Shown here in pieces: positions 8,665 through 16,869 of a stretch of DNA of 64,000 nucleotides; position 1 is the stretch's first letter; each line of letters begins with the position of its first letter. Both the position numbers and the translations under genes were made by a program. Location of the stretch: NCBI GenBank assembly GCA_963745975.1, contig CAVUZJ010000005.1, positions 248,001-312,000 on the forward strand. The letters run 5' to 3'. Below the pieces are notes generated by a model that worked only from the letters and a program-made list of their open reading frames with translations, made no database searches and had not been told where the DNA came from. The DNA is from JAKAWQ01 sp963745975. Lineage in GTDB: Bacteria > Pseudomonadota > Alphaproteobacteria > Acetobacterales > Acetobacteraceae.

Positions 8665-8957
8665 CAAGGAGCAGCATAAGATGAAGTGACGCCGCAACAC
8701 CACGGTAGCGGAGAAAGCACCAGAGCGAGCCTTGCGTCAGGATCAGAGGAAAGCAGCTGTGTCTCAGCAGCAGCAGGTCTCCAAGTCAACATCAGACGGG
8801 AGAAAAATAACAAGTAATAAGATAAAGATAATAGAAGAAAAGAGATGGATGAGAAAAAAAAAAAAAAAAAAAAAAAAGAAATAAAAATAGATAAAAAAAG
8901 AAAAAAAAAAAAAAAAAAAAAGAAAAAAAAAAGAAGAAAGAAGAAAAAAGAAAATTA
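7740..8957. other. Purine-biased, A-rich anomalous stretch ending in poly-A runs
   Basis: In an otherwise GC-rich window this stretch drifts to A and G on the + strand, alternating with near-normal segments (8221-8330, 8520-8660). From about 8800 to 8957 it is almost pure A with scattered G, including A runs longer than 20. The T content does not rise, so this is not ordinary AT drift. GC returns abruptly at about 8958. It overlaps the transposase remnant and the noncoding 8665-9097. Confidence 0.8.
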
Positions 8958-9097
8958 ACCAACTCGGCCGCCGGACCGCCGACCGGTTGGTCCCTGAACC
9001 GGACGTTCAGCGCCACAAGGTGGTGGCGCCTTCGCGGCCAATCCGGCGACCCCCGTCCTGCTGACTTAGGCCCGGAACGTCGGTAGGCTGCGTCGGC

Positions 9098-10120
9098 ATG
9101 AAGAAGATCGGCTTCCTCTCGTTCGGGCATTGGACGTCCTCGCCGCAGTCAGAGACGCGCTCGGCGGCCGACGCGCTCCTGCAATCCATCGACCTGGCCG
9201 TTGCGGCCGAGGCGCTGGGCGCGGATGGGGCCTATTTCCGCGTTCATCACTTCGCCCGCCAGCTCGCTTCGCCGTTCCCGCTTCTGGCGGCCGTGGGCGC
9301 GAAGACCAACCGCATCGAGATCGGCACGGCGGTCATCGACATGCGCTACGAGAACCCGCTTTACATGGCCGAGGACGCGGGCGCGGCCGACCTCATCGCC
9401 GGCGGGCGCCTGCAACTGGGGATCAGCCGAGGCTCGCCCGAGCAGGTGATCGAGGGGTGGCGCTATTTCGGCTACAGCCCGGCCGAGGGCGAGAGTGACG
9501 CCGAGATGGGCAGGCGCCACGCGGAGGCGTTCCTCGACGTGCTGCGCGGCGAGGGCTTCGCGCAACCAAACCCACGGCCGATGTTCCCAAATCCGCCGGG
9601 CCTGTTGCGCCCCGAGCCTTATTCGAAGGGCCTGCGCGACCGGATCTGGTGGGGGGCCGGCTCCAACGCCACAGCTTCTTGGGCTGCGAAGCTCGGGGTG
9701 AACCTGCAAAGCTCGACCCTGAAGGACGACGAGACCGGAGAGCCCTTTCACGTCCAGCAGGCCGCCCAGATCCGCGCTTTCCGCATCGCGTGGAAGGAGG
9801 CCGGCCATGCGCGCGAACCGCGCGTCTCGGTCAGCCGCAGCATCTTCGCGCTGGTGGACGATCGCGATCGCACCTACTTCGGACGCGGGCGCGAGGAAGA
9901 GGACCAGGTCGGCTTTATCGACGAAAAGACGCAAGCAATCTTCGGTCGTAGCTATGCCGCCGAGCCGGACGTCCTCGTCGAGCAGCTCAGGAGGGACGAG
10001 GCCATCGCCGAGGCCGACACGCTGCTGCTGACGGTCCCGAATCAGCTGGGCGTCGCCTACAATGCGCATGTGATCGAGGCGATTCTCACCCACGTCGCGC
10101 CCGCCCTCGGTTGGCGCTGA
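9098..10120 (+). CDS. LLM-class flavin-dependent oxidoreductase
   Basis: 340-residue luciferase-like monooxygenase, a TIM barrel using FMNH2 (or F420) to oxidise a small organic substrate. Family sequence: SIDLAVAAEALGADGAYFRVHHF, NRIEIGTAVIDMRYENP, the LAGGRLQLGISRGSPEQ-like segment, and ADTLLLTVPNQLGVAYN near the C-terminus. The length is normal and the frame intact, contrasting with the broken DNA just upstream. A possible 5' regulatory region (8958-9097) shows no box I can name. Substrate unknown. Confidence 0.85.
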   Translation: MKKIGFLSFGHWTSSPQSETRSAADALLQSIDLAVAAEALGADGAYFRVHHFARQLASPFPLLAAVGAKTNRIEIGTAVIDMRYENPLYMAEDAGAADLIAGGRLQLGISRGSPEQVIEGWRYFGYSPAEGESDAEMGRRHAEAFLDVLRGEGFAQPNPRPMFPNPPGLLRPEPYSKGLRDRIWWGAGSNATASWAAKLGVNLQSSTLKDDETGEPFHVQQAAQIRAFRIAWKEAGHAREPRVSVSRSIFALVDDRDRTYFGRGREEEDQVGFIDEKTQAIFGRSYAAEPDVLVEQLRRDEAIAEADTLLLTVPNQLGVAYNAHVIEAILTHVAPALGWR

Positions 10121-10261
10121 CGTCAGCCATCGATACGTGCCTGCATTGCCTCGCCGATACGATACCTCTCCGTTGGCATAATGCCCCGCTCATGAAATTC
10201 TGACCGACCCGAGGCAAGGTTGGTTGGCCAGGGCGGCGATGCAGGCTCGCCGGTCGCGCCA

Positions 10262-10513
10262 CTACCTCGCTCGCACCGACGTCAACCAAACGACCGCACG
10301 CATCGCGGCATCGTGAGCCGCTTGCCTCGATCGGTATACTGCATGCGAATAATACTGGACTTCTGTCCAGACGCCGGCGTCCTCGACGTCACGACGAAAC
10401 TCCTCGAAGCCGAATGTACCGTCTGGACGCCGGAACAAGTCGACGCAGCGGTCCTGCGAAGCGTTTTCGATGCTGTCGACAACTATCCAGGTGGGATCAA
10501 TGCGTTTAGACAT
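10262..10513 (-). CDS. Small conserved hypothetical protein
   Basis: 83 residues. DPTWIVVDSIENASQDRCVD followed by LFRRPDGTFGFEEFRRDVED, then a C-terminal helix with AAHDAAMRAVVWL. This matches my memory of a small alphaproteobacterial family of unknown function (aromatic/acidic core, no Cys pair, no signal peptide). Codon use is moderately GC-rich. The neighbours give no hint. Confidence 0.6.
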   Translation of the reverse strand: MSKRIDPTWIVVDSIENASQDRCVDLFRRPDGTFGFEEFRRDVEDAGVWTEVQYYSHAVYRSRQAAHDAAMRAVVWLTSVRAR

Positions 10514-10814
10514 AGGGCATTCTATCGTGCATCACTCTGTCGGCAGGGCTCGCCGCTTCCCGGAACGCCTCCCCGCACGAGGCACCCGGGCTACTATCTC
10601 AAAAGCGGCTTTATGGAAAGTCGAGCGATGGTCATACCGGGGCGGGCGAGTCATCCCCGCCTGTCGCGGATCATCGATTACGGCAAGTAGCACTTCCGCC
10701 GTCGGTGCCGCCGGTCGTCGCCCCCGGCGATGCCACCAGCCATGCTATCCTGCCCGTTCTACGACGTAACCCCAACTTGCCCCTCGGTTCTTCATCGTCA
10801 GCCCAGGTGAGGGG
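10514..10814. other. Intergenic, nothing recognised
   Basis: 300 bp between the small hypothetical gene and the nat stop codon. Open frames here have no protein-like character. Confidence 0.5.
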
Positions 10815-11666
10815 TCACCCAAAAATCGGATTCGACGCCCCCAAAATACCCTTCTCACTCATCTGCCGCCAAAGCGCGGCAACCCCCTCGTCGGGCAACG
10901 TCAACTGAAACGGCTCCGCCAGCGCGAGCGCGAGCGCACGTTCCCCCTCCACCACCCGCCGCTCCACGACCTCACCGTCCCGCCGCACGGTCACCCGGCC
11001 ATTCAGAAACGTGTGCCGCATCCGCTCAGCTCCCGCCCGGGCCACAATAAGGTTCTCGGTAAACAATCCAGGACACGTGGCGCAGAACCAGCTCCCCACC
11101 TCGTAATCAATGTCCGGTGTCGGTCGCAGCGAAAACCGATACAGATGCTGCCAACTGCCCGCGAGCCTCGCCTCCAGCACCAACTCCTCGTTCGCCGGTC
11201 TCAGCCGCATGGCCTCATGCAGCGTCTGCTGCTCCAGACCCGGTTGCAGACGCAACGGTAGGGTCGCCGTCTGGTGCCCGAACCCCACATCCGCCAGGAA
11301 TGGCCCCTCCGGCAAGTCAACCCGCAGAATCATGTGTGTTGCCGGTGTAAACGCATCCGCCGAGCCCCCGAGGACCACCCGCGCCACCAGGCTCGTCACG
11401 TCAAACCCGAGCGCGATCAGGCCGGCACGCAGCAGGGCGTTGTGTTCGAAGCAGTATCCGCCGCGCCGGGAGGCAACCATCTTCGCCTGCAGCGAGGCGA
11501 CATCCAGCTTCGGCGCCCGCCCCAGGAACGGATCGATGTTTTCAAACGGGATCGACGCGCTGTGCGCCGCGATCATCCCGCGCAGCGCCGGCAGGCTCGC
11601 CTCCCGCGTGCCGGCATAGCCGATCCGGTTCAGGTATCCGTCCAGGTTGAATGCGGTTTCGGCCAT
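10815..11666 (-). CDS. nat: Arylamine N-acetyltransferase
   Basis: 283-residue NAT that moves acetyl from acetyl-CoA to arylamines, hydrazines or related amines. The catalytic triad is visible: Cys in SRRGGYCFEHNALL, His in ATHMILRVDLP and Asp in LADVGFGHQTA. SIPFENIDPFLGRAPKLD is the usual N-terminal segment. Length matches the family. Opposite strand to the flanking repeats; monocistronic. Such genes also serve in antibiotic tailoring, but no pathway genes are nearby. Confidence 0.9.
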   Translation of the reverse strand: MAETAFNLDGYLNRIGYAGTREASLPALRGMIAAHSASIPFENIDPFLGRAPKLDVASLQAKMVASRRGGYCFEHNALLRAGLIALGFDVTSLVARVVLGGSADAFTPATHMILRVDLPEGPFLADVGFGHQTATLPLRLQPGLEQQTLHEAMRLRPANEELVLEARLAGSWQHLYRFSLRPTPDIDYEVGSWFCATCPGLFTENLIVARAGAERMRHTFLNGRVTVRRDGEVVERRVVEGERALALALAEPFQLTLPDEGVAALWRQMSEKGILGASNPIFG

Positions 11667-11916
11667 GTCCTTTAGCTTTCCCGATCACGGTGCCCACTCT
11701 ATGCCGGCGAGTGTACCGAACTCTAACGCTTGTCGCCCACGGACCACCTTCTCAAGGATAGCGGATGCGGATGCGGTCCGGACGAAACGTCCGGCGGTGC
11801 GTTTATTCCGACAATGAAGGCTTTACAAGCCAGGGGATCGCCGTCGCACATGAATGGACGCATCGCTCGCTTTCCTCCAGAAAGCGTCTCAAGTTCTTCA
11901 GGCAAGACGCGCAGGC

Positions 11917-12066
11917 TCAATTTGCCAACCGCGAAATCGTCCCCAGCCCCACGTTGTAGCCCTTCGCCAGTTCCTTGAGCGTGGCCCCTTCGGCCCGCCG
12001 CCGCCGGGCTTCCTTCTGCTGCTGCGCGGTGAGCTTGCGCTGTCGGCCCCTGTGCTGCCCGCGCGC
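11917..12066 (-). pseudogene. Serine recombinase (resolvase/invertase) C-terminal fragment
   Basis: About 45 residues reading RGRQRKLTAQQQKEARRRRA and then EGATLKELAKGYNVGLGTIS, ending RLAN and TGA (11917-11919). This is the Hin/resolvase-type helix-turn-helix tail (linker GRxxKL, then two helices). The catalytic N-terminal domain is absent; the frame runs straight into the PEP-CTERM fragment on the other strand. Evidence of a past integration or transposition event. Confidence 0.65.
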
Positions 12067-12068
12067 CT

Positions 12069-12168
12069 TCGCCCGTGCCCGAGCCGTCCTCCTTGGCTCC
12101 GCTCTTCACCGGCCTGCTGGGCGTAGCCGAAACCGTGCGCCGCAAGTCTCGCGCCTCTAAGGCGCTCC
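12069..12168 (+). pseudogene. Copy of PEP-CTERM gene 3' end
   Basis: Matches bases 5319-5418 with a small number of substitutions: SPVPEPSSL, then LFTGLLGVAETVRRKSRASKAL. The original TAG stop has become CAG. The match runs on without a break into the dispersed repeat that also follows the parent gene, so the fragment was copied as a 3'-end-plus-downstream unit. Confidence 0.75.
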
Positions 12169-12240
12169 AGAGCGCGATCGCCGGAGGTGGATGAACCGAA
12201 GGCGTTCGATCACGCGGGAAAACAAAAAGCTAGGGCGGGT
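12169..12240. repeat. Dispersed intergenic repeat, partial copy
   Basis: AGAGCGCGATCGCCGGAGG start, GATCACGCGGGAAAACAAA middle, ends at CTAGGGCGGGT; the right arm of the terminal hairpin seen in full copies is missing, replaced by the 70-bp shared segment. Confidence 0.7.
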
Positions 12241-12243
12241 TGT

Positions 12244-12311
12244 ATGAACTCGACCTATGGTTGCGTTATCGGGCGGCCGAGCCAGGATCGGACTTCCGAT
12301 CTCGACCCAAA
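12244..12311. repeat. 70-bp segment shared with about 6225-6295
   Basis: ATGAACTCGACCTATGG, GTTATCGGGCGGCCGAGCC and GGACTTCCGATCTCGACCC match the earlier copy closely. Neither copy sits inside a recognisable gene. It may be an end of an insertion element; I cannot confirm. Confidence 0.55.
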
Positions 12312-12425
12312 GCGGGCCATAAGCCCAGAGGCACGACGACAGTTGACAAATGCCCACCCGATCCCGCCACATAACACAGGGTCCAAAGCGCACAACAGCC
12401 AGCTTGACGGGCGGATTTTTGCTTT

Positions 12426-13118
12426 ATGGATGCTGCAGAACTGCCGACAATTGCGAAGGCGGTCAATCGGTGGCTCTCGTACCAGATTCTCTGTGGCCGA
12501 GAGACTCTGCTCTCCGAATCCTATCTAGGCCAGCCGGTCGCCGAGTACCTCATTCACCGACATTCGGGAGAGCTAAAGACCGAGGTGGATCATCCCGTCC
12601 TTCAGACTCCGGGACACGGGCGGCCGAGACAGATCGACTACGCTCTTCTGACAAGGGATAAAACTTATATCGAAGTAGCAATAGAATGCAAGTGGATAGC
12701 GGAGACACCTTACAGCAAGCAGCGAATCATAAATGACCTACTGCGCCTTGAGTGCATCAGAGTCGAACGGCGGCAGGTAAAGCGCTTTCTCTTGATCGCG
12801 GGGTTGAAAGAACAGTACGAACGCAACTTCAGGGACCTCGCTATAAATGTCGGCGGAGCACGGAGCTCGTTTACAAAGCGGCTGCTCCGATTCGGCATAA
12901 AGAAGCCGGGCATAGAGATCAAGGTGAAGGACTGCCAACTCGGTTTCCGCCCTTTCTATAAGGAGTTTTTCAAGTCGTTCGGAGCGAACGTTCCAACGTC
13001 GTTCAAAACAACGCTGGTGGGAGCTGGTACAAACGACCAAATCTCCGTTCGTATTTGGGAGGTATCCAGCTCGCTCGGCAGGCGGAGCACTTTCAACCCC
13101 AGTGGCGTGTGGCACTAA
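12426..13118 (+). CDS. PD-(D/E)XK-like nuclease-fold protein, unknown specificity
   Basis: 230 residues, no signal peptide. The pattern RQIDYALL (Asp71) followed by YIEVAIECKW (Glu87, Lys89) fits the D...ExK active site of restriction-endonuclease-like folds, preceded by a helical N-terminus (LPTIAKAVNRWLSYQ). The C-terminal half has basic helices (RRQVKRFLLIAGLKEQYERN). Family not recognised. Lower GC than core genes, suggesting transfer. It faces the DUF262-HNH gene convergently, so a joint defence function is possible but only inferred. Confidence 0.55.
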   Translation: MDAAELPTIAKAVNRWLSYQILCGRETLLSESYLGQPVAEYLIHRHSGELKTEVDHPVLQTPGHGRPRQIDYALLTRDKTYIEVAIECKWIAETPYSKQRIINDLLRLECIRVERRQVKRFLLIAGLKEQYERNFRDLAINVGGARSSFTKRLLRFGIKKPGIEIKVKDCQLGFRPFYKEFFKSFGANVPTSFKTTLVGAGTNDQISVRIWEVSSSLGRRSTFNPSGVWH

Positions 13119-13685
13119 CAAAATCAGTGCGCCCACTTGCGCCTAGGAGGCCTCGTGGATTCTGGTCAGGTGCCCCTCGCAGGGACGCCTATCCGCTCCC
13201 TGCCTAGGGAGGAGCCGAAGTGTCCGCGAGCCACCCGGGACCACGGTAGCCAGGTGGCGAGGCCTGGATAGCCAGCCCTTACCCTTCAGGGCTGCCTGCG
13301 GCGTTTGCCTCCGCGGATTTGTTGCCCGGGCTATCTCTGACCTGCCTCCGACTCCGGGCTTCCCCAAGGCCGCCTTGCCGTCGCAGCAACGGGGCTTGCC
13401 GGGACTCCTCGCAGGAGCGCTGACCGGCGCCCGGCCGCGGCGGAGCGGTTGGATCCCCGGTGCCGTGTGCGGCGCGCTCGCCGGCGTGGCTCTTTGGCTA
13501 GCTGGCTGGATCTATTTCGGTGCCACACTGTAACGGCGATGGAGCGCTGCCGGGGCTCCCGGGTGCCGAATTCGGCTTCGATGTTTGCAGCCAAAGCTCG
13601 CGAAGATGCGCTTCCTGCGCTCAACGGCCGCAGGGCCGCACGGCGGCCTGCCGCCCCCGGCTCCGACCCGAGGCGGCCCTTGGCA
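13119..13685. other. GC-rich intergenic region, no supported gene
   Basis: About 570 bp between convergent genes. A + strand frame is open to TAA near 13533 and ends in a hydrophobic segment (GALAGVALWLAGWIYFGATL) but has no start codon or ribosome site; it could be the tail of a lost membrane protein. Nothing else is recognisable. Confidence 0.4.
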
Positions 13686-15197
13686 TCAGTCGCCGGTCTC
13701 GGCTCCTCGCGCCCCAGAGCTGACGCCTTCTTGAAACTGGCCACCTGCCGCAGGCGCTTCGGCGGCCCCCGCCGCGACTTGGCGCACGACAAGGCATTCG
13801 GTCGTCGGGTCAAAGTCGTTCCTGACGCCACGGGCAATGTTACAAGCACCAGCGGTATATCTGCCATTGCTTAGCTCCGTTTTGCCGCCCTTGCTGTGCG
13901 GAACGATGTGGTCGATCGCCGCAATATCGAACGGAACCGCGCGACCGCAGGGCACGCCATTGAGCGAGAGCTGACACTTGCCTCCGGCGAGATGGTATAA
14001 GATCAGCTTTTCCTCATACGAGAACAGCCGGTTGGGGTCGAGCTGCAGCCTCGGTTCTAGGGTTGCGCCTTCGAAAAGGAATTGGCTCAGAATATCATGG
14101 CGAGCCTGGATTTTTTCCGACCCGTCGGTGCCGTATGACATCGATATGCTCAATTCCTCGAATGGCTCGTCATTCGGCTTGTCACCATATTCCCGCTCGC
14201 GGGCCAGGAGGCGCTGGGCGTCGAGCCGTTCGAAATTCACCCGAATTTTTGGGAATTCGGTGGCGGCAATAGTGTAGTCCTGGCTGATCCTCGACATCAA
14301 CCAATATAGGCTGAGGGCGTAGGTCCGGTTCAGGTGTGGGTTTTGCACCGGAAAAACCTGCCCCAGCATCGTCACCATGCCTCGGACCTTGCCAACCAAG
14401 GCGGGATCAAGCTGCCGCCCCTGACAATAGTCGCGGTAGAACCCATCTAAGCGCTGGGACGTGCAGGGCGATATCCGGTCCCGGTATTCAAGCAAAAGCA
14501 TTTGCGAGGCGACGCGGCGATGGTCCCCCAATTCGTTATCGAACGGGACCGCCGTAGTGAAGAAAGGGAGCTCAGAAATTAGCCGCGCCGCTCGCCCGAC
14601 ATCTGACCCCATCGCGTCTCGCTTTTGCTGGGCGTTCAGCGGCGTGCCATTCTGCAACCGAAGGAACATATCTCGTATTTCGTCGATGGTCGCGTCCTCC
14701 AGCACCATCATCGAGAGGCTGTATTGCTTGAATTTGAGCTGATGATCGAAGCTCAGATTTGCGTACGGGCGGCCCTGCGCGAGTGGTGTGGTTGGCATGG
14801 CCTCGAACGGGTCCAGCCAGCTCCCGCGATATTGCCACCCGTACCGGGGCCGCCTCCCCATATATTCAAGGATCGTCCGGACGCGCTGCTGCCCATCGAC
14901 CACCTCCAGAACGTAAGGGTCGAAGTCGCCGCTTGCGCGTTGCTCGTTCAGTAATTGGGCGTAGTGATCCCTCATGGCTCCGGCGGGGTAACTCGCAAGG
15001 GTCCTTGTATCGACGCGCCAAAGGTAAAATTTCGGGATGTCGAGTAGCCGGAAGATCGTATCGATTAAGAGTCGCTTCTGGTCGATATCCCAGGCGCTCT
15101 CGCGCTGATACTCTTCGGGCGACAGAAACAGGTTTCCAAACTCAAAGGCATCGGCCACTTGTCCCACGCTTTGCGGGCCGTTGTGGGTTATTTTCAT
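13686..15197 (-). CDS. DUF262 protein with C-terminal HNH nuclease domain
   Basis: 503 residues from ATG 15197. The N-terminal DUF262 domain (GmrS/ParB-like) shows FLSPEEYQRESAWDIDQKRL and the signature VLEVVDGQQRVRTIL (DGQQR at residues 101-105), the likely nucleotide-binding site. The C-terminal HNH domain has GGKCQLSLNGVPCGRAV, IDHIVPHSKGG and SNGRYTAGACNIARG. Known DUF262-nuclease proteins (GmrSD type IV restriction, SspE-like) cut modified or phage DNA; here the nuclease is HNH. The start is uncertain: the frame is open to 15515, and GGGAG sits directly against ATG 15197. The last 30 residues are low-complexity Ala/Gly. Confidence 0.75.
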   Translation of the reverse strand: MKITHNGPQSVGQVADAFEFGNLFLSPEEYQRESAWDIDQKRLLIDTIFRLLDIPKFYLWRVDTRTLASYPAGAMRDHYAQLLNEQRASGDFDPYVLEVVDGQQRVRTILEYMGRRPRYGWQYRGSWLDPFEAMPTTPLAQGRPYANLSFDHQLKFKQYSLSMMVLEDATIDEIRDMFLRLQNGTPLNAQQKRDAMGSDVGRAARLISELPFFTTAVPFDNELGDHRRVASQMLLLEYRDRISPCTSQRLDGFYRDYCQGRQLDPALVGKVRGMVTMLGQVFPVQNPHLNRTYALSLYWLMSRISQDYTIAATEFPKIRVNFERLDAQRLLAREREYGDKPNDEPFEELSISMSYGTDGSEKIQARHDILSQFLFEGATLEPRLQLDPNRLFSYEEKLILYHLAGGKCQLSLNGVPCGRAVPFDIAAIDHIVPHSKGGKTELSNGRYTAGACNIARGVRNDFDPTTECLVVRQVAAGAAEAPAAGGQFQEGVSSGARGAETGD

Positions 15198-15537
15198 CTC
15201 CCGAGCCCCGTGCCATGTGACCGAAAAGCTGCTCGGCCCACGCTTACGCTCGGTTCGCCGACGCTGCAACATGACCTGATGCTCGTACCGATGCCATCTC
15301 ATGCGGTGGACCGGCGCCCGGGTTAGGGCCCCTGCAGGGTGCCCCGCCCTGCCCGGGCCGGTACAGATCGCTGGAGACGCTCCGCGATCAGAGTCTGCTC
15401 CCGACGCAGCCACGCTGTCGGGGCCCGTGTCGGGGAAGGTCCGCTCCCCACCCAAGCCGTCTATTAGCCGCGGCCGCAACCGTCGGTTGGATTCATAACA
15501 CCCTCCAGCCCGCATTTCTCACGCTCCGGGGGGAGAT
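15198..15537. other. Intergenic upstream of the DUF262-HNH gene
   Basis: About 340 bp; GC-rich with short palindromes. No gene seen. It ends where the MFS-like fragment begins abruptly. Confidence 0.4.
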
Positions 15538-15665
15538 AGGTACGCGATCGGCGTCGCCGGCGTGATGGCGATCGCGGCCGGGCTGATCGTCATCCCGCTG
15601 CGCTTCCACCCGCCGAAAATGCCGGCGGACGGCGTCTCCCGGGCCTTGCTTGAAGACCCGGCGGC
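15538..15665 (+). pseudogene. Fragment of an MFS transporter 3' end
   Basis: Reads YAIGVAGVMAIAAGLIVIP then LRFHPPKMP, closely similar to the last codons of the MFS gene ending at 3660, with roughly 15 percent base differences, so it is a diverged relative rather than a fresh copy. It ends at TTGCTTGAAGACCC, which is also similar to the sequence flanking the second methyltransferase copy (TTGCTCGAAGACCC near 17991), so the junction lies in shared sequence. Confidence 0.65.
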
Positions 15666-16243
15666 TCCGACGGTGGCAGGCGGTGGAAGATCGTCACCAC
15701 GCGAAAGCGGTGGTTGGTCGATTTCACCATCCCGATGACCGCGTCGATCGAAAATGCATCCTTGCGGTACATCGGCAGCACCTGGTCCAGCCAGACGATA
15801 TGCGTTCCGGGCGAGACGCGCTGCAATGCGCGGAGCACGGTGTTGCGCTTGACCATCGTCGTCCGGTAGCGGTCCGCGTCCTCGACGCTGTAGGGCGGAT
15901 CCGCCAGCACCAGGTCGTAGGATTCGAGCGGAACGGCGCTCAGCTTCTGCGCGTCGTCGATGTAGGTCGGCTTGAGCTTCGGGTTGATATCGACCGTGTC
16001 GCCCGGCAGCGCGCCGAGATCGACCTTGCCCGAGAAAAGATGCAGCACCCGCCGCTTGTCCGGGAAGAGCGCGCGGATGCGCCGGAGATATCCCGCCGGG
16101 TAGCCGCCGTAATAGGCGGACTTCACCCGGTAGTCGTTCCCCATGATCCAGGTGCCGACCACGCGGCCCTCCCCGGAGAGGAAGAGGCTGCGCGGAAATC
16201 CCGTCTCGCGGACGTAATTATCGATCCGGTCCTGCCACTGCAT
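15590..16243 (-). CDS. DNA-methyltransferase-like protein, copy 1 (intact)
   Basis: 217 residues from ATG 16243 (QWQDRIDNYVRETGFPRS). SAM-dependent class I fold: motif I region RVLHLFSGKVDLG (66-78), acidic GDTVDINP (81-88), catalytic DPPY at 115-118 in DLVLADPPYSVEDADRY. DPPY indicates an N6-adenine or cytosine-N4 amino-methyltransferase type, though some DPPY proteins act on RNA or protein. The C-terminal tail after FHRLPP runs into duplicated sequence and is probably not native. Near-identical to 18070-18588 except for one base that breaks the second copy. Located over a duplicated maeB 3' end. Confidence 0.7.
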   Translation of the reverse strand: MQWQDRIDNYVRETGFPRSLFLSGEGRVVGTWIMGNDYRVKSAYYGGYPAGYLRRIRALFPDKRRVLHLFSGKVDLGALPGDTVDINPKLKPTYIDDAQKLSAVPLESYDLVLADPPYSVEDADRYRTTMVKRNTVLRALQRVSPGTHIVWLDQVLPMYRKDAFSIDAVIGMVKSTNHRFRVVTIFHRLPPSEPPGLQARPGRRRPPAFSAGGSAAG

Positions 16244-16660
16244 CGGCCGCCGCTTGCTCCCTCGCCCGCTCCTGCGCCGCGCGCACCATGATCGCGGTGA
16301 CGTTGACGATCCCGCGCGCGGTGACACTCGGCACCAGCACGTTGAGCGGCTTGGCGAGCCCGAGCAGCAGCGGCCCCACGGTGAGCCCTTCCGCGGCCGC
16401 CTTCAGCATGTTGAAGGCAATGCTGGCGGCATCGAGGTTCGGCATCACCAGGAGATTGGCCGAGCCGGTGAGCCGCGCGTCCGGCACCGCGCGGTTGCGG
16501 ATCGCCTCCGAGAGTGCCGCGTCCGCCTGCATCTCGCCGTCGATCTCGAGATCGGGCGCGCGGGCGCGGATCATCGCCAGCGCCGCCCGCATCTTCCGCG
16601 CCGAATCCGAGCGCGAGCCTCCGAAGTTCGAATGCGAGAGCAGCGCCGCCTTCGGCACCA
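15670..16660. repeat. About 1-kb segmental duplication, copy 1
   Basis: Bases about 15670-16660 match about 18010-19002 in the same orientation with scattered single-base differences. Content is the maeB 3' end plus the methyltransferase gene. The two copies are 1.35 kb apart, separated by the PrlF-YhaV locus. Confidence 0.8.
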
Positions 16661-16665
16661 TTGCA
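16218..16665 (-). pseudogene. Duplicated 3' fragment of maeB (phosphotransacetylase-like domain)
   Basis: Encodes PKAALLSHSNFGGSRSDSAR through AQERAREQAAADAVAGPDR, nearly identical to the end of the full maeB gene at 18563-19010. Identity stops at about 16660, within CTTCGGCACC. No start codon or N-terminal domains remain. Together with methyltransferase copy 1 it forms a duplicated block of about 1 kb. Confidence 0.8.
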
Positions 16666-16869
16666 CCCGCGGTGCCGAAGCCCCCGGTAACGCCGCCGTG
16701 AGGTGAAAACAAGCCGCGCCAAAAGCAGCAAGGATGCGTTGGTCCATATGGACGAGACTGACGGCAACACGACCGAACCGCGACGGCAACACAACGGCAT
16801 CGCCATGGAACCAAAAACGGTGCCGTCGCAGGGCATCGCCCCTGCCACCGGTTTGATACCGCCCCTGGG

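Larger units (their letters stand above)
11667..12425. other. Mosaic intergenic region of gene fragments and repeats
   Basis: No intact gene. In order: unassigned sequence (11667-11916), a recombinase C-terminal fragment on the minus strand, a 3' piece of a PEP-CTERM gene, a dispersed repeat copy, and a 70-bp segment shared with 6.2 kb. These are listed separately. Confidence 0.65.

Noticed and set aside
8800..8957. Poly-A tract as a gene (112-residue Phe/Leu-rich minus-strand frame)
   Set aside because: The translation is homopolymeric; it reflects the A-run, not a protein.
11723..12145. 140-residue minus-strand frame across the recombinase fragment
   Set aside because: It is in the wrong frame relative to the helix-turn-helix remnant and crosses the PEP-CTERM fragment antisense.
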